This document shows positions 7,646 to 14,496 of a DNA stretch of 14,988 bases, piece after piece. Under the pieces are notes generated by a model. The model was given only the letters and a program-made list of their open reading frames with translations, was not told where the DNA came from and did no database searches. The position numbers and the translations under genes were made by a program. The number at the start of each line of letters is the position of its first letter. The first letter of the stretch is position 1. Source of the DNA: a bacterium. Lineage in GTDB: Bacteria > SZUA-79 > Acidulodesulfobacterales > Acidulodesulfobacteraceae. The stretch lies in contig JAJYRF010000041.1 of NCBI GenBank assembly GCA_021794255.1, forward strand, positions 1 through 14,988. The letters are read 5' to 3'.

Positions 7646-9181
7646 ATGGTTGACGCATCTCATAAAAATTATAAATGGATAATTCTTGCCTTAGTTGTAG
7701 TGTCCTCGTTTATGGCTATTCTTGATGTAAATATCGTTACAGTAGGAATGCCTAAAATTATGTCTCATTTCGGCGTAGACATAACTGACGTTGAATGGGT
7801 TATGATTGCTTATACTATAACCTATTCTATCATTATTTTGCCTATGAGTTTTATCAGAAGAAAATATGGAATAAAATACCCTTTTATGTTTTCAATATTA
7901 ATTTTTACTATTGGTTCTGCATTATGCGGAATTTCTCCTTCATTTACAGATTTGATTATTTTTCGTATAATTCAGGCAATCGGCGGCGCAGGGCTGACTC
8001 CTACAGGGTTAAATCTTTTAGCTGAAGTTTTCCCGCCTTCTGAAAGAGGGGAGGCAATGGGTATATGGTCAATAGGCGCAATGGTAGCGCCTGCAGTCGG
8101 TCCCGCTCTTGGGGGTTATATTGTAGATTATGTAAATTGGAGATGGATTTTTTATGTTAATGTTCCTATCGGTATTATTGCATTATCAGGCGCAGCTATT
8201 ATTTTAGCATATGATAAACCTGTAATAAAATATAATAAAAAATTTGATTATGTCGGCTTTGCTTTTATTTCTTTATGTTTAGGATTATTGCTCTATGCTT
8301 TAAACGAAGGACAGACATTCGGATGGCATTCTCCAGCAATAACGCAATCTGCAATAATAAGCGGAATTGCTTTTGTCGGTTTTCTCATAAATGAAATTTT
8401 TGTGGCAACTCCATTGATAAATTTAGAAATTTTTTCAAATTATAATTTTGTTATATCTACTTTAGTAAATATGGTGAGAGCTATAGGTATTTTTGGAGCA
8501 ATGTTTCTCCTTCCTCTTTTTCTTGAAAATATTCTCGGCTATAATGCGATGCATGCAGGGTTCTTAATGGCTCCTACCGCGATTTCGGTTGCTTTTGTTT
8601 CTTTTTTTTCAGGAAGAATAACGGACAGAATCGGTCCAAGGTATCCTTTAGTCATTGGATTGTTAATTGTGGCTTATTCTATGTTTTTGTTTAATAATTT
8701 GTCGCTGAATACAAGTATGTATGATATAATTATTAATCAAGTTATAAGAGGTATCGGTATAGGTTTGCTCAACGCGCCGGTTATGAGCGCCGCATTAAAT
8801 TCCGTCAAAAAAGAACTTATCCCTGAAGCTTCAAGTCTTATCCCTGCAACATTGCAAATAGGAGCTTCTTTTGGCATTGCTTTTATAGGAAATGAATTGG
8901 TAGTAAGACAGGTTTATCATTTAAATCAATATGCAAGGGATGTTAATTATAATTCTTCAATTTATCATAATTTTATTAATTTTTTACAGAGCGATATTAT
9001 AAATAAGTCTCCGTCTTATTTAAGATTTGGAGCAGTATTTCCGTCAAACAAATTAGCCTTTTTTGATTATTTAATTCAAATGCTTGCTTCTATTGCTTCT
9101 TACGGCGACGCGTTTGCAATTTTAGGATATATTACATTAGGCGGAGCTTTAATAGCTGTATTTATTAAGAATAAAACTTAG
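7646..9181 (+). CDS. DHA2 (EmrB/QacA) family 14-TM MFS drug:proton antiporter
   Basis: Major facilitator transporter of 511 residues, the normal length for the 14-helix DHA2 group. TM1 has the family signature LDVNIVTVGMPKIMSHFGVD. Loop 2-3 carries a degenerate motif A (SFIRRKYGIKYPFM). TM5 carries the antiporter motif C (APAVGPALGGYIVDYVNWRW followed by IFYVNVPIGI). A second motif-A-like loop occurs as SGRITDRIGPRYPLVIG. The protein ends in a final hydrophobic helix and a short basic tail. It probably exports hydrophobic compounds using the proton gradient. EmrB relatives usually work with an EmrA-type adaptor containing a transmembrane anchor. None is next to it, and the upstream adaptor is of the RND type. 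Same strand as the RND gene with a 112-bp gap, so it is probably part of the same regulated locus. No Shine-Dalgarno sequence. Confidence 0.94.
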   Translation: MVDASHKNYKWIILALVVVSSFMAILDVNIVTVGMPKIMSHFGVDITDVEWVMIAYTITYSIIILPMSFIRRKYGIKYPFMFSILIFTIGSALCGISPSFTDLIIFRIIQAIGGAGLTPTGLNLLAEVFPPSERGEAMGIWSIGAMVAPAVGPALGGYIVDYVNWRWIFYVNVPIGIIALSGAAIILAYDKPVIKYNKKFDYVGFAFISLCLGLLLYALNEGQTFGWHSPAITQSAIISGIAFVGFLINEIFVATPLINLEIFSNYNFVISTLVNMVRAIGIFGAMFLLPLFLENILGYNAMHAGFLMAPTAISVAFVSFFSGRITDRIGPRYPLVIGLLIVAYSMFLFNNLSLNTSMYDIIINQVIRGIGIGLLNAPVMSAALNSVKKELIPEASSLIPATLQIGASFGIAFIGNELVVRQVYHLNQYARDVNYNSSIYHNFINFLQSDIINKSPSYLRFGAVFPSNKLAFFDYLIQMLASIASYGDAFAILGYITLGGALIAVFIKNKT

Positions 9182-9231
9182 CAAATTTAATTTATATTAT
9201 GCTTAAATTAGCAAAAATTTTATTTTTATTT
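9181..9231 (+). terminator. Possible intrinsic terminator after the efflux cassette
   Basis: Arms GCAAATTTAA (9181-9190) and TTAAATTAGC (9203-9212) pair with one mismatch around a 12-base loop, directly after the MFS stop codon. A T-rich but interrupted stretch follows (9217-9231). The stem is almost all A-U and would be weak, but its position at the end of the cassette fits. Confidence 0.35.
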
Positions 9232-9334
9232 CTGTCTATAATTAACAATAAATAAAATTTCTATCGCAGGATTAAGATATAAGTATATAATTTAAAAATT
9301 TATTAAATAAACGAGAAACATAATGATTTAACGG

Positions 9335-9348
9335 TATAATGGTATAAT
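9335..9348 (+). promoter_or_regulatory. Duplicated -10-like box immediately before xseA
   Basis: Two TATAAT hexamers in an 8-bp direct repeat (GGTATAAT at 9333-9340 and 9341-9348) lie 17 and 9 bases before the xseA ATG at 9358. If either works as a -10 element, transcription would begin within a few bases of the ATG and give a leaderless or nearly leaderless mRNA. No convincing -35 hexamer is seen, and no Shine-Dalgarno sequence exists. Confidence 0.4.
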
Positions 9349-9357
9349 AATAATATT

Positions 9358-11067
9358 ATGGAAAACTATTTTAATAGCGATAAAATAATATATTCTGTAT
9401 CTGAATTAACGCTTCTGATTAAAAAAACAGTTGAAACTAAATTTTATTCTTTATGGATTAAAGGTGAAATATCCGGTTTTAAGAGCGGTTACGCTTCCGG
9501 CTATTATTTTGATTTAAAGGATAGCAAAGCTAAAATATCGTCTATAATTTTCAAATATGATATACAAAGATTAAAATTTGAAATTAATGAAGGAATGTCG
9601 GTTATTGCGTTTGGCAGAATTAATCTGTATGAACCTAAGGGAACTTACAGCTTTATTATATCGGAAATAGAACCTGAAGGATACGGTCGGTTTGCGTTAG
9701 CATATGAACAGTTAAAAGAAAAATTGCAAAATGCCGGACTTTTTGATAAAAATCATAAGAGAAATATTCCGTTCCTTCCTTGTACTGTAGGAATAGTTAC
9801 TTCTAAAAACGGCGCCGTATTGCATGATATTGTAAAAATTATAAGAAAAAGATTTGATAATATTCATCTGATATTTGCAAACGCATCCGTTCAAGGAATT
9901 AACAGTTCGGCAGAAATATCAAATGCTATAAAATTGCTTAACGAATACAGCAAGGAATATTGTAAAATTGATGTGCTTATTGTAGGCAGAGGAGGCGGTT
10001 CATTAGAAGATTTATGGTCTTTTAACGAAGAAAAAACTGCGTATGCTATTTATAATTCAGAAATTCCAGTTATTAGTGCAGTTGGGCATGAAACAGATTT
10101 TACTATTGCCGATTTCGTTGCGGATATAAGAGCTTCTACACCTTCTAATGCAGCAGAAATATCGGTTCCCGTTAAATCAGATATAAGTTATTCAATAAAA
10201 AATTTTAACGACAGATTAAAATTAGCAGTTTTAAATATAATTAAACATAAAAATAATGCTATAAAATATTTGCAGAGCAGACAGCATAATAAAAATCCTA
10301 AAAAAACAATAGAAGAAAAATTTATATTAATTGACGATATTACAAATGATATTTTTAACGCAGCAAATACAAATATTAGTAATTTTAAAAATATAGTAAA
10401 TTCGCTGAACAAAAGGCTTGAACTCAGACATCCTTCTTATATTCTAAAAGATAAATATTTAAGATTTAAAGAGATGTATATCAGGTTAAAATTACGCCAT
10501 CCGCGCAATATTATTAAAGATTACAAAATTTTAATTGAAAAAACCGATAAAATATTAAATGATATTATTATTCGTAAAATCGGCTTTCTCAAGACTCCCG
10601 TTGATAATTTAAGCTCAAATATAAATAAATCTATTTATTATCATTTAATTATAAATAAACAAAATGTGAATAATATATCAAATAGATTAAATATTTATAA
10701 TCCTTTATCTATTATTAAATTAAATCAAAAAAATTTATTTTCCGTTAATATACAGATGACGGGTTTAATAATTGCAAAAATAAAAAAAAATAAACAAATA
10801 TTAGAAAATAATTTGAAATTATTAAATGAAGCAATGAAAAATAAAATATTTATTAATATAAATAATATAAAATTACTGCATAATACTTTAGAATCAATAA
10901 GCCCGTATTCTGTCTTAAAAAGAGGTTACAGTATAGCGTTTAATGAAAAGGATAAAATTATTTCTTCAATTGCCGATGTAAATGCAAATGATAAAATCAA
11001 GATAATAGTGGGTGATGGTTTAATAAATTCAATAGTTTTAAGTAAAGATAAAAAAAATAAAAAATAA
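9358..11067 (+). CDS. xseA: Exodeoxyribonuclease VII large subunit
   Basis: Large subunit of exonuclease VII, a cytoplasmic single-strand-specific DNase acting in repair. Domains in order: an N-terminal OB fold (YSVSELTLLIKK; FYSLWIKGEISGFKSGYASG; VIAFGRINLYEPKGTYSFII); the catalytic domain with VGIVTSKNGAVLHDIVK (144-160), the glycine-rich VGRGGGSLEDLWSFNEE (209-225) and AVGHETDFTIADFVADIRAS (241-260, with His244 and Asp247); a long helical stalk; and a C-terminal segment SPYSVLKRGYSIAF. The N-terminus matches the family from residue about 11, so the start is credible despite no Shine-Dalgarno. At 569 residues it is about 110 longer than the E. coli protein. The extra length is in the stalk (about 280-515), where R-L-x-x-x-x-P-like helical repeats recur. 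The small subunit gene xseB, often adjacent, is not in the window. Confidence 0.97.
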   Translation: MENYFNSDKIIYSVSELTLLIKKTVETKFYSLWIKGEISGFKSGYASGYYFDLKDSKAKISSIIFKYDIQRLKFEINEGMSVIAFGRINLYEPKGTYSFIISEIEPEGYGRFALAYEQLKEKLQNAGLFDKNHKRNIPFLPCTVGIVTSKNGAVLHDIVKIIRKRFDNIHLIFANASVQGINSSAEISNAIKLLNEYSKEYCKIDVLIVGRGGGSLEDLWSFNEEKTAYAIYNSEIPVISAVGHETDFTIADFVADIRASTPSNAAEISVPVKSDISYSIKNFNDRLKLAVLNIIKHKNNAIKYLQSRQHNKNPKKTIEEKFILIDDITNDIFNAANTNISNFKNIVNSLNKRLELRHPSYILKDKYLRFKEMYIRLKLRHPRNIIKDYKILIEKTDKILNDIIIRKIGFLKTPVDNLSSNINKSIYYHLIINKQNVNNISNRLNIYNPLSIIKLNQKNLFSVNIQMTGLIIAKIKKNKQILENNLKLLNEAMKNKIFININNIKLLHNTLESISPYSVLKRGYSIAFNEKDKIISSIADVNANDKIKIIVGDGLINSIVLSKDKKNKK

Positions 11068-11094
11068 AAATAATTATTTTATTTATATTTTTTA
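11060..11094. terminator. Possible bidirectional A/T terminator between convergent xseA and modC-like genes
   Basis: The two stop codons are only 27 bp apart. The spacer contains an A/T palindrome centred on TAATTA, with A-rich sequence on its left and T-rich on its right, so either strand would give a weak hairpin followed by U-rich RNA. The stem has no G-C pairs, so it may not work well. The exact arm boundaries are approximate. Confidence 0.3.
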
Positions 11095-12261
11095 TTATAT
11101 TCTCATATGTTTCTTTTTTATTATATGTATTGCGGATTTTTTAAGAGAAATTGCCGCAGATTTGCCGACGGATAAATTCATTATTTCATAAGCATGGAAC
11201 GGCAATAAAACTTTAAATTGAATATTTTGCGGTTTATTTTCCGAAGTGTCTATTAATAATTCCATCATACGCGAGGTAAAAACCGCAGACGTTATTTTTC
11301 CTCTAAAATGGTTCTCTTTAACTGCTTTAGAAGGAGCTCTGTCCTGTCTTAAAATGATTATATCTTCTGGTCTTATTACAAAATATATATTTTCATTTTC
11401 TTCAAATCCTTGCTGGTAATAGCTTTCAATATAATATTCATTATTTAAGCTATTATTTCTAAAATAAATTATTATATTATTATTTTCTTTGTCTATTAAG
11501 GCAATTTTCCCTTCAAATATATTTTCTGTTCCAAGCAAATAAGCTGTGTCCATTGTTGAAGGTTTTTTTAAAATATCTTTTGGATTTCCTGAATCCTGAA
11601 TAACTCCGTTATTTAAAATAAACATAGTATCTGAAAGGTTTATTACATCTTCAATATCATGAGTAACTAAAAGTATTGTTATCTTAAGTTCTTTTTGAAT
11701 ATTTTTAATTAAACTTCTCACTTTTGTTTTAGAAATTATATCTAAATTAGAAAATGGCTCATCCATCAGTATAATTTCAGGGTTTGTAACAATAGCGCGG
11801 GCTAAACTGATTCTTTGCGATTGCCCCATACTTATTTCATCAGGATATCTTTTTTCTAACCCTGATATGCCTAAAATATCCATAATATCTAAAACAGTTT
11901 TTTTGACTGGTTTTTCGCTATATTTGCCCGAAGATAATTTTGCTATGTTTTTATGTAATTTCAGACCAAAAGCGATATTTTTCATTATATTCATATTAGG
12001 AAACAAAAGCGGTTCGTCCATTACAAGAGAAATAGAACGTTCATAGGGTTCCATTTTATCAATATTGTTTCCTTTTAAAATAATATCTCCCGAATCTTGT
12101 CTTATTAAACCGCAAATTATAGATAACAGAGTGCTTTTGCCTTCTCCTGAATAGCCGAATATTGATGATATCTCACCTTTTTTAATCGTCAAAGTTATAT
12201 CTTTAAGTACTTTTTTGTCTTTAAAGGACTTATTAATATTTTTAATTTCTAGAAAATTCAT
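11095..12261 (-). CDS. ABC transporter ATP-binding protein of an oxyanion (molybdate/tungstate-type) importer, ModC/WtpC-like
   Basis: ATPase subunit of 388 residues. The nucleotide-binding domain (1-235) has Walker A GYSGEGKST (36-44), Walker B IILMDEP (163-169), D-loop SNLD (171-174) and H-loop LVTHD with His201. The Q-loop, normally V-F-Q-x-x-x-L-F-P, reads VMDEPLLFP (80-88), so Asp82 replaces the Gln that lies at the same number in E. coli MalK. The signature is ISMGQ (143-147) instead of LSGGQ. The C-terminal part (about 245-380) is a TOBE/MOP-like regulatory domain (FVIRPEDIIIL; NHFRGKITSAVF), placing it in the CUT/Mo/Fe importer group. It is the last gene of the minus-strand set, 223 bp after the modB-like gene. 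No Shine-Dalgarno is seen; a short (CTAT)3-like repeat lies just upstream. Importer role is clear, substrate inferred from neighbours. Confidence 0.88.
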   Translation of the reverse strand: MNFLEIKNINKSFKDKKVLKDITLTIKKGEISSIFGYSGEGKSTLLSIICGLIRQDSGDIILKGNNIDKMEPYERSISLVMDEPLLFPNMNIMKNIAFGLKLHKNIAKLSSGKYSEKPVKKTVLDIMDILGISGLEKRYPDEISMGQSQRISLARAIVTNPEIILMDEPFSNLDIISKTKVRSLIKNIQKELKITILLVTHDIEDVINLSDTMFILNNGVIQDSGNPKDILKKPSTMDTAYLLGTENIFEGKIALIDKENNNIIIYFRNNSLNNEYYIESYYQQGFEENENIYFVIRPEDIIILRQDRAPSKAVKENHFRGKITSAVFTSRMMELLIDTSENKPQNIQFKVLLPFHAYEIMNLSVGKSAAISLKKSAIHIIKKKHMRI

Positions 12262-12340
12262 ATAGTTTATATAGATAGATAGAATTTATTGATATAAAAA
12301 ATAATATTTATAATATTTTAAATAATAATATATTAATTTA

Positions 12341-12404
12341 TAACGTATAACGTTACATTAAAATTTAAATAATATATATGTCATTACGTTTAAAACGTTT
12401 AAAG
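12341..12404 (-). promoter_or_regulatory. Cluster of ACGT-centred palindromes and direct repeats upstream of the modC-like gene
   Basis: TAACGT-ATA-ACGTTA is a perfect inverted repeat at 12341-12355. On the minus strand it reads as a CGTTATA direct repeat of period 7. A second palindrome ACGTTT-A-AAACGT lies at 12386-12398, and CGTTTAAA is repeated with a 9-bp period at 12387-12404. These are the only C/G-containing repeats in a nearly pure A+T spacer, 80-143 bp before the modC-like start. The CGTTATA half-sites resemble, from memory, the half-sites bound by the molybdate regulator ModE in E. coli. No ModE gene is in the window. Confidence 0.4.
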
Positions 12405-12407
12405 AAA

Positions 12408-12431
12408 AATTAATTAATTAATTAATTAATT
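12408..12431. repeat. Tetranucleotide repeat (AATT)6
   Basis: Perfect 24-bp run of AATT in the spacer between the modB-like and modC-like genes. It is self-complementary, so it can form a short hairpin or cruciform, and it is a likely site of slippage. It directly adjoins the palindrome cluster at 12341-12404. Confidence 0.9.
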
Positions 12432-12484
12432 TTATTACATTTTATTTTAATATTTTTTAAATTATATATTAATTGTGCTTCAAT

Positions 12485-13300
12485 TTATTTTTTTGTTTTA
12501 TAATAAAAGAATTTAAAAATGCCAAGAGATATAAACGATATAATCATTAATACAGCTGAAATTGCAATTGCTGCAGGATAATTTCCATAGCCTGTTTTAA
12601 CGAAAACTTCTATAGGCGCTGTTTCTGTCAAGTTTGGAATAACTCCCGATACCATTTGGGTAGCGGCATATTCGCCCATAGAACGCGACCAGCTCATTGC
12701 CATTCCTGCCAATAAACCGTTTAGTGAAAGAGGGAGTATTATTTTATATAATATCTCAAAAGAAGAAGCTCCCAAAGTTTTACTTAAATCAATCATTTTT
12801 CTGTTAATTGAATCAAATGATTCCTTTAAAATATTAACAAAAAAAGGAAATGAAATTATAAGCTGCACAAGAATTACGCCTTGAGGAGTAAAAACAAATT
12901 TTATTCCATGGGATATAAAAAATTTTCCTATCGGATTTAGCGGACCCATTGTAATTAATACAGCAAAGCCTATTACAAGGGGAGAAGTTGTAAGAGGAAG
13001 AGTACTTATTAAATCCAATAAAAAAGAAATCTTGTTTTTTTTAAAAGATAATATATAGCTTAAAGGTATTCCTATAATTAAATTTATTAAGACTACGATG
13101 GAGGATATTTTAAAACTTAAAAAGATAGCATTCCAGAGATGAGCATTTAATATTTCTAATAAAAACAATTTAAATGACGTTTGAAAAAATATTCCTGTCA
13201 AAAGCAGAGATAGGCTTATAAAAAAAACAAAACCTATAAAAAAAACAATAATATCAAATGTTTTATTATTTCTTATGAATAATTTTTTGAAATTCTGCAT
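12485..13300 (-). CDS. ABC transporter permease of an oxyanion (molybdate/tungstate-type) importer, ModB/WtpB-like
   Basis: Inner-membrane permease of 271 residues with about six membrane helices (the first at roughly residues 15-38). The cytoplasmic EAA loop that docks the ATPase is well preserved as LSKTLGASSFEILYKIILPL (residues 173-192), with the invariant Gly. The following SWSRSMGEYAATQMVSGVIP and TETAPIEVF are the hallmark of the ModB/CysT/WtpB permeases. Together with the adjacent binding protein and ATPase this gives a complete importer. The start is preceded by a poor, close GGA (13305-13307 on the plus strand). The spacer to the upstream binding-protein gene is 254 bp, much longer than usual in such operons, and contains a terminator-like hairpin. 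The spacer to the ATPase gene is 223 bp. Confidence 0.92.
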   Translation of the reverse strand: MQNFKKLFIRNNKTFDIIVFFIGFVFFISLSLLLTGIFFQTSFKLFLLEILNAHLWNAIFLSFKISSIVVLINLIIGIPLSYILSFKKNKISFLLDLISTLPLTTSPLVIGFAVLITMGPLNPIGKFFISHGIKFVFTPQGVILVQLIISFPFFVNILKESFDSINRKMIDLSKTLGASSFEILYKIILPLSLNGLLAGMAMSWSRSMGEYAATQMVSGVIPNLTETAPIEVFVKTGYGNYPAAIAISAVLMIISFISLGIFKFFYYKTKK

Positions 13301-13346
13301 CTAATCCGCTGAAATTCTTTTTCATTTAAATTTATATTTTTTATGT

Positions 13347-13412
13347 AAAAAAATAACTACCGCATTATACAAGCATATGTTTTTAAATATTGCTTAATAT
13401 TGCGATAGTTAT
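13347..13412 (-). terminator. Intrinsic terminator/attenuator-like hairpin between the binding-protein and permease genes
   Basis: On the minus (coding) strand, arms at 13412-13401 and 13364-13353 read ATAACTATCGCA and TGCGGTAGTTAT and form a 12-bp stem with one U-G wobble. Inside it, AAGCA and TGCTT (13395-13391 and 13375-13371) form a second stem, with further short pairings between. Seven T residues (13353-13347) run on from the stem base, the classic layout of an intrinsic terminator. It lies 143 bp after the modA-like stop and 53 bp before the modB-like start. It would end most transcripts after the binding-protein gene or make downstream expression conditional. Confidence 0.6.
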
Positions 13413-13554
13413 TATATAATATCAATTTTTAAATATCTAATAAATTTTTTGATTATCTAAATAAATAATATTGAAATTTAAAATTTTGCAGGCTTTATTG
13501 TTATTAGTTTTTATTTAATATAATAAAAATTGGTTAATAAATAAATAAAATATT

Positions 13555-14406
13555 TTATTGTGCAGGAGTAAAACCCCAGTGTTTGAGTATTTTTTTCCCT
13601 TTAGCCGAAAATAAAAGTTTTTCAAAATCTTCATCTAATGTTTTATGTTTTGATTGATTAAGTATAGATGTAGTAAATTTTGCGCGCGTATTGTATTTTG
13701 CCGGAATTTTTATGATATTTATTGCAGCGCCTTTTCTTTTAAGCTCTAGCAGCTGAGAAGTATATAATATTCCTAAATCGGTATTTCCTGAAGCTAAAAT
13801 CGGCATAACAAGGGCAGCGTCCAATAGATGGTCTGCATGGTCGGTTATTATTTTAAAGGCGCCTGGATATTTTTTGTTAATTTTTCTGAACATTGCCCAT
13901 GTGTAATCCCCTGCAGGATCGCTATGAGGGCTGGATGTAGTTAATGATACATTTTTGTTCATTAATTTTTGAATAAGATTGGATTTCGTAATGTGCGCAG
14001 GATTATTATAAGGTGTTGCAGCTGCAAGATAATCGTAAGCAAATACATTATATGAATTTAGAAATCCCTTTTTTTCTAATTCCCTTTGAAATTTTCCGTT
14101 GGCAGACAGAAACATATCCGCAGGTGCTCCTTCTTCAATGTCTCCTTTTAAAACCCCTGCCCCTAAGAAGTCATAATATATAACAACGCCGGGATGTTCT
14201 TCTTTAAAAATTTTACCTATTTTCATTATAGGTTTTGGAAGAGCATCCGCTGCAAGTATTCTCAAGGTTGTCGCATTAGCTCTGGTATTACTCAAATTAA
14301 ACGAAACAAATGTAAATAGCAATGACAATAATACAAATGTTGGCAATTTTGTAATAATTTTAGCTTTTGTAATAATTTTAGCATTGACTTTCTTTTTTTC
14401 AGTCAT
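13555..14406 (-). CDS. Periplasmic oxyanion-binding protein of a ModA/WtpA-type ABC importer
   Basis: Substrate-binding protein of 283 residues. It has a basic N-region, a hydrophobic core (about 22-37) and a likely cleavage after NTRANA (46). The mature part is a ModA-like two-lobe fold: TTLRILAADALPKPIMKIGK, FKEEHPGVVIYYDFLGAGVL, EEGAPADMFLSANGKFQREL, SDPAGDYTW and DLGILYTSQ. GAPAD-x-F-x-SA and the PAG motif are strong ModA signs, and FKEEHPGV is more WtpA-like. The two serines that hold molybdate in E. coli ModA (in AAASL and SSS) correspond to Ala55 and the G-A-G at 82-84, so the ligand is uncertain. Tyr215 matches the conserved pocket Tyr. The signal region contains an exact AKIITK duplication (9-20). 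A GGGG (14415-14412) lies 5 bases before the ATG. It follows the mltG gene by 90 bp. Confidence 0.87.
   Translation of the reverse strand: MTEKKKVNAKIITKAKIITKLPTFVLLSLLFTFVSFNLSNTRANATTLRILAADALPKPIMKIGKIFKEEHPGVVIYYDFLGAGVLKGDIEEGAPADMFLSANGKFQRELEKKGFLNSYNVFAYDYLAAATPYNNPAHITKSNLIQKLMNKNVSLTTSSPHSDPAGDYTWAMFRKINKKYPGAFKIITDHADHLLDAALVMPILASGNTDLGILYTSQLLELKRKGAAINIIKIPAKYNTRAKFTTSILNQSKHKTLDEDFEKLLFSAKGKKILKHWGFTPAQ
14347..14382 (-). repeat. Exact 18-bp tandem duplication inside the signal-peptide region
   Basis: Bases 14347-14364 and 14365-14382 are identical, with period 18. On the coding strand each copy encodes AKIITK, residues 9-14 and 15-20 of the binding protein. The duplication is in frame and lengthens the charged N-region of the signal peptide by six residues. 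Perfect identity suggests it is recent or unstable. Confidence 0.93.
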
Positions 14407-14496
14407 TTTTACCCCATTTTTTTAATTAATGTTTTTATTGTATTGTATATAGTATATATATAATATAAATATTTTTAAAGTATTATTTCTATAAAA

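Noticed and set aside
13266..13325. Minus-strand 19-codon open frame overlapping the modB-like start, a possible upstream regulatory peptide
   Set aside because: It has no ribosome-binding site and an unremarkable sequence, and short frames of this size are expected by chance.
13353..13412. Miniature inverted-repeat transposable element with ATAACTA ends
   Set aside because: The ends could serve as terminal repeats, but no distinct target duplication is visible (only ambiguous AT), and the flanking T-run explains the structure as a terminator.
13301..13554. Moco/Tuco riboswitch in the modA-modB spacer
   Set aside because: The hairpin is A/U-rich with a U-tract and lacks the G/C-rich conserved core expected of that motif. 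Terminator or attenuator fits better.
14407..14496. Promoter for the modA-like gene (TATACT and TATATT hexamers in a TA-rich run)
   Set aside because: Many overlapping TA-rich hexamers and no -35 element with correct spacing; no single site can be chosen.
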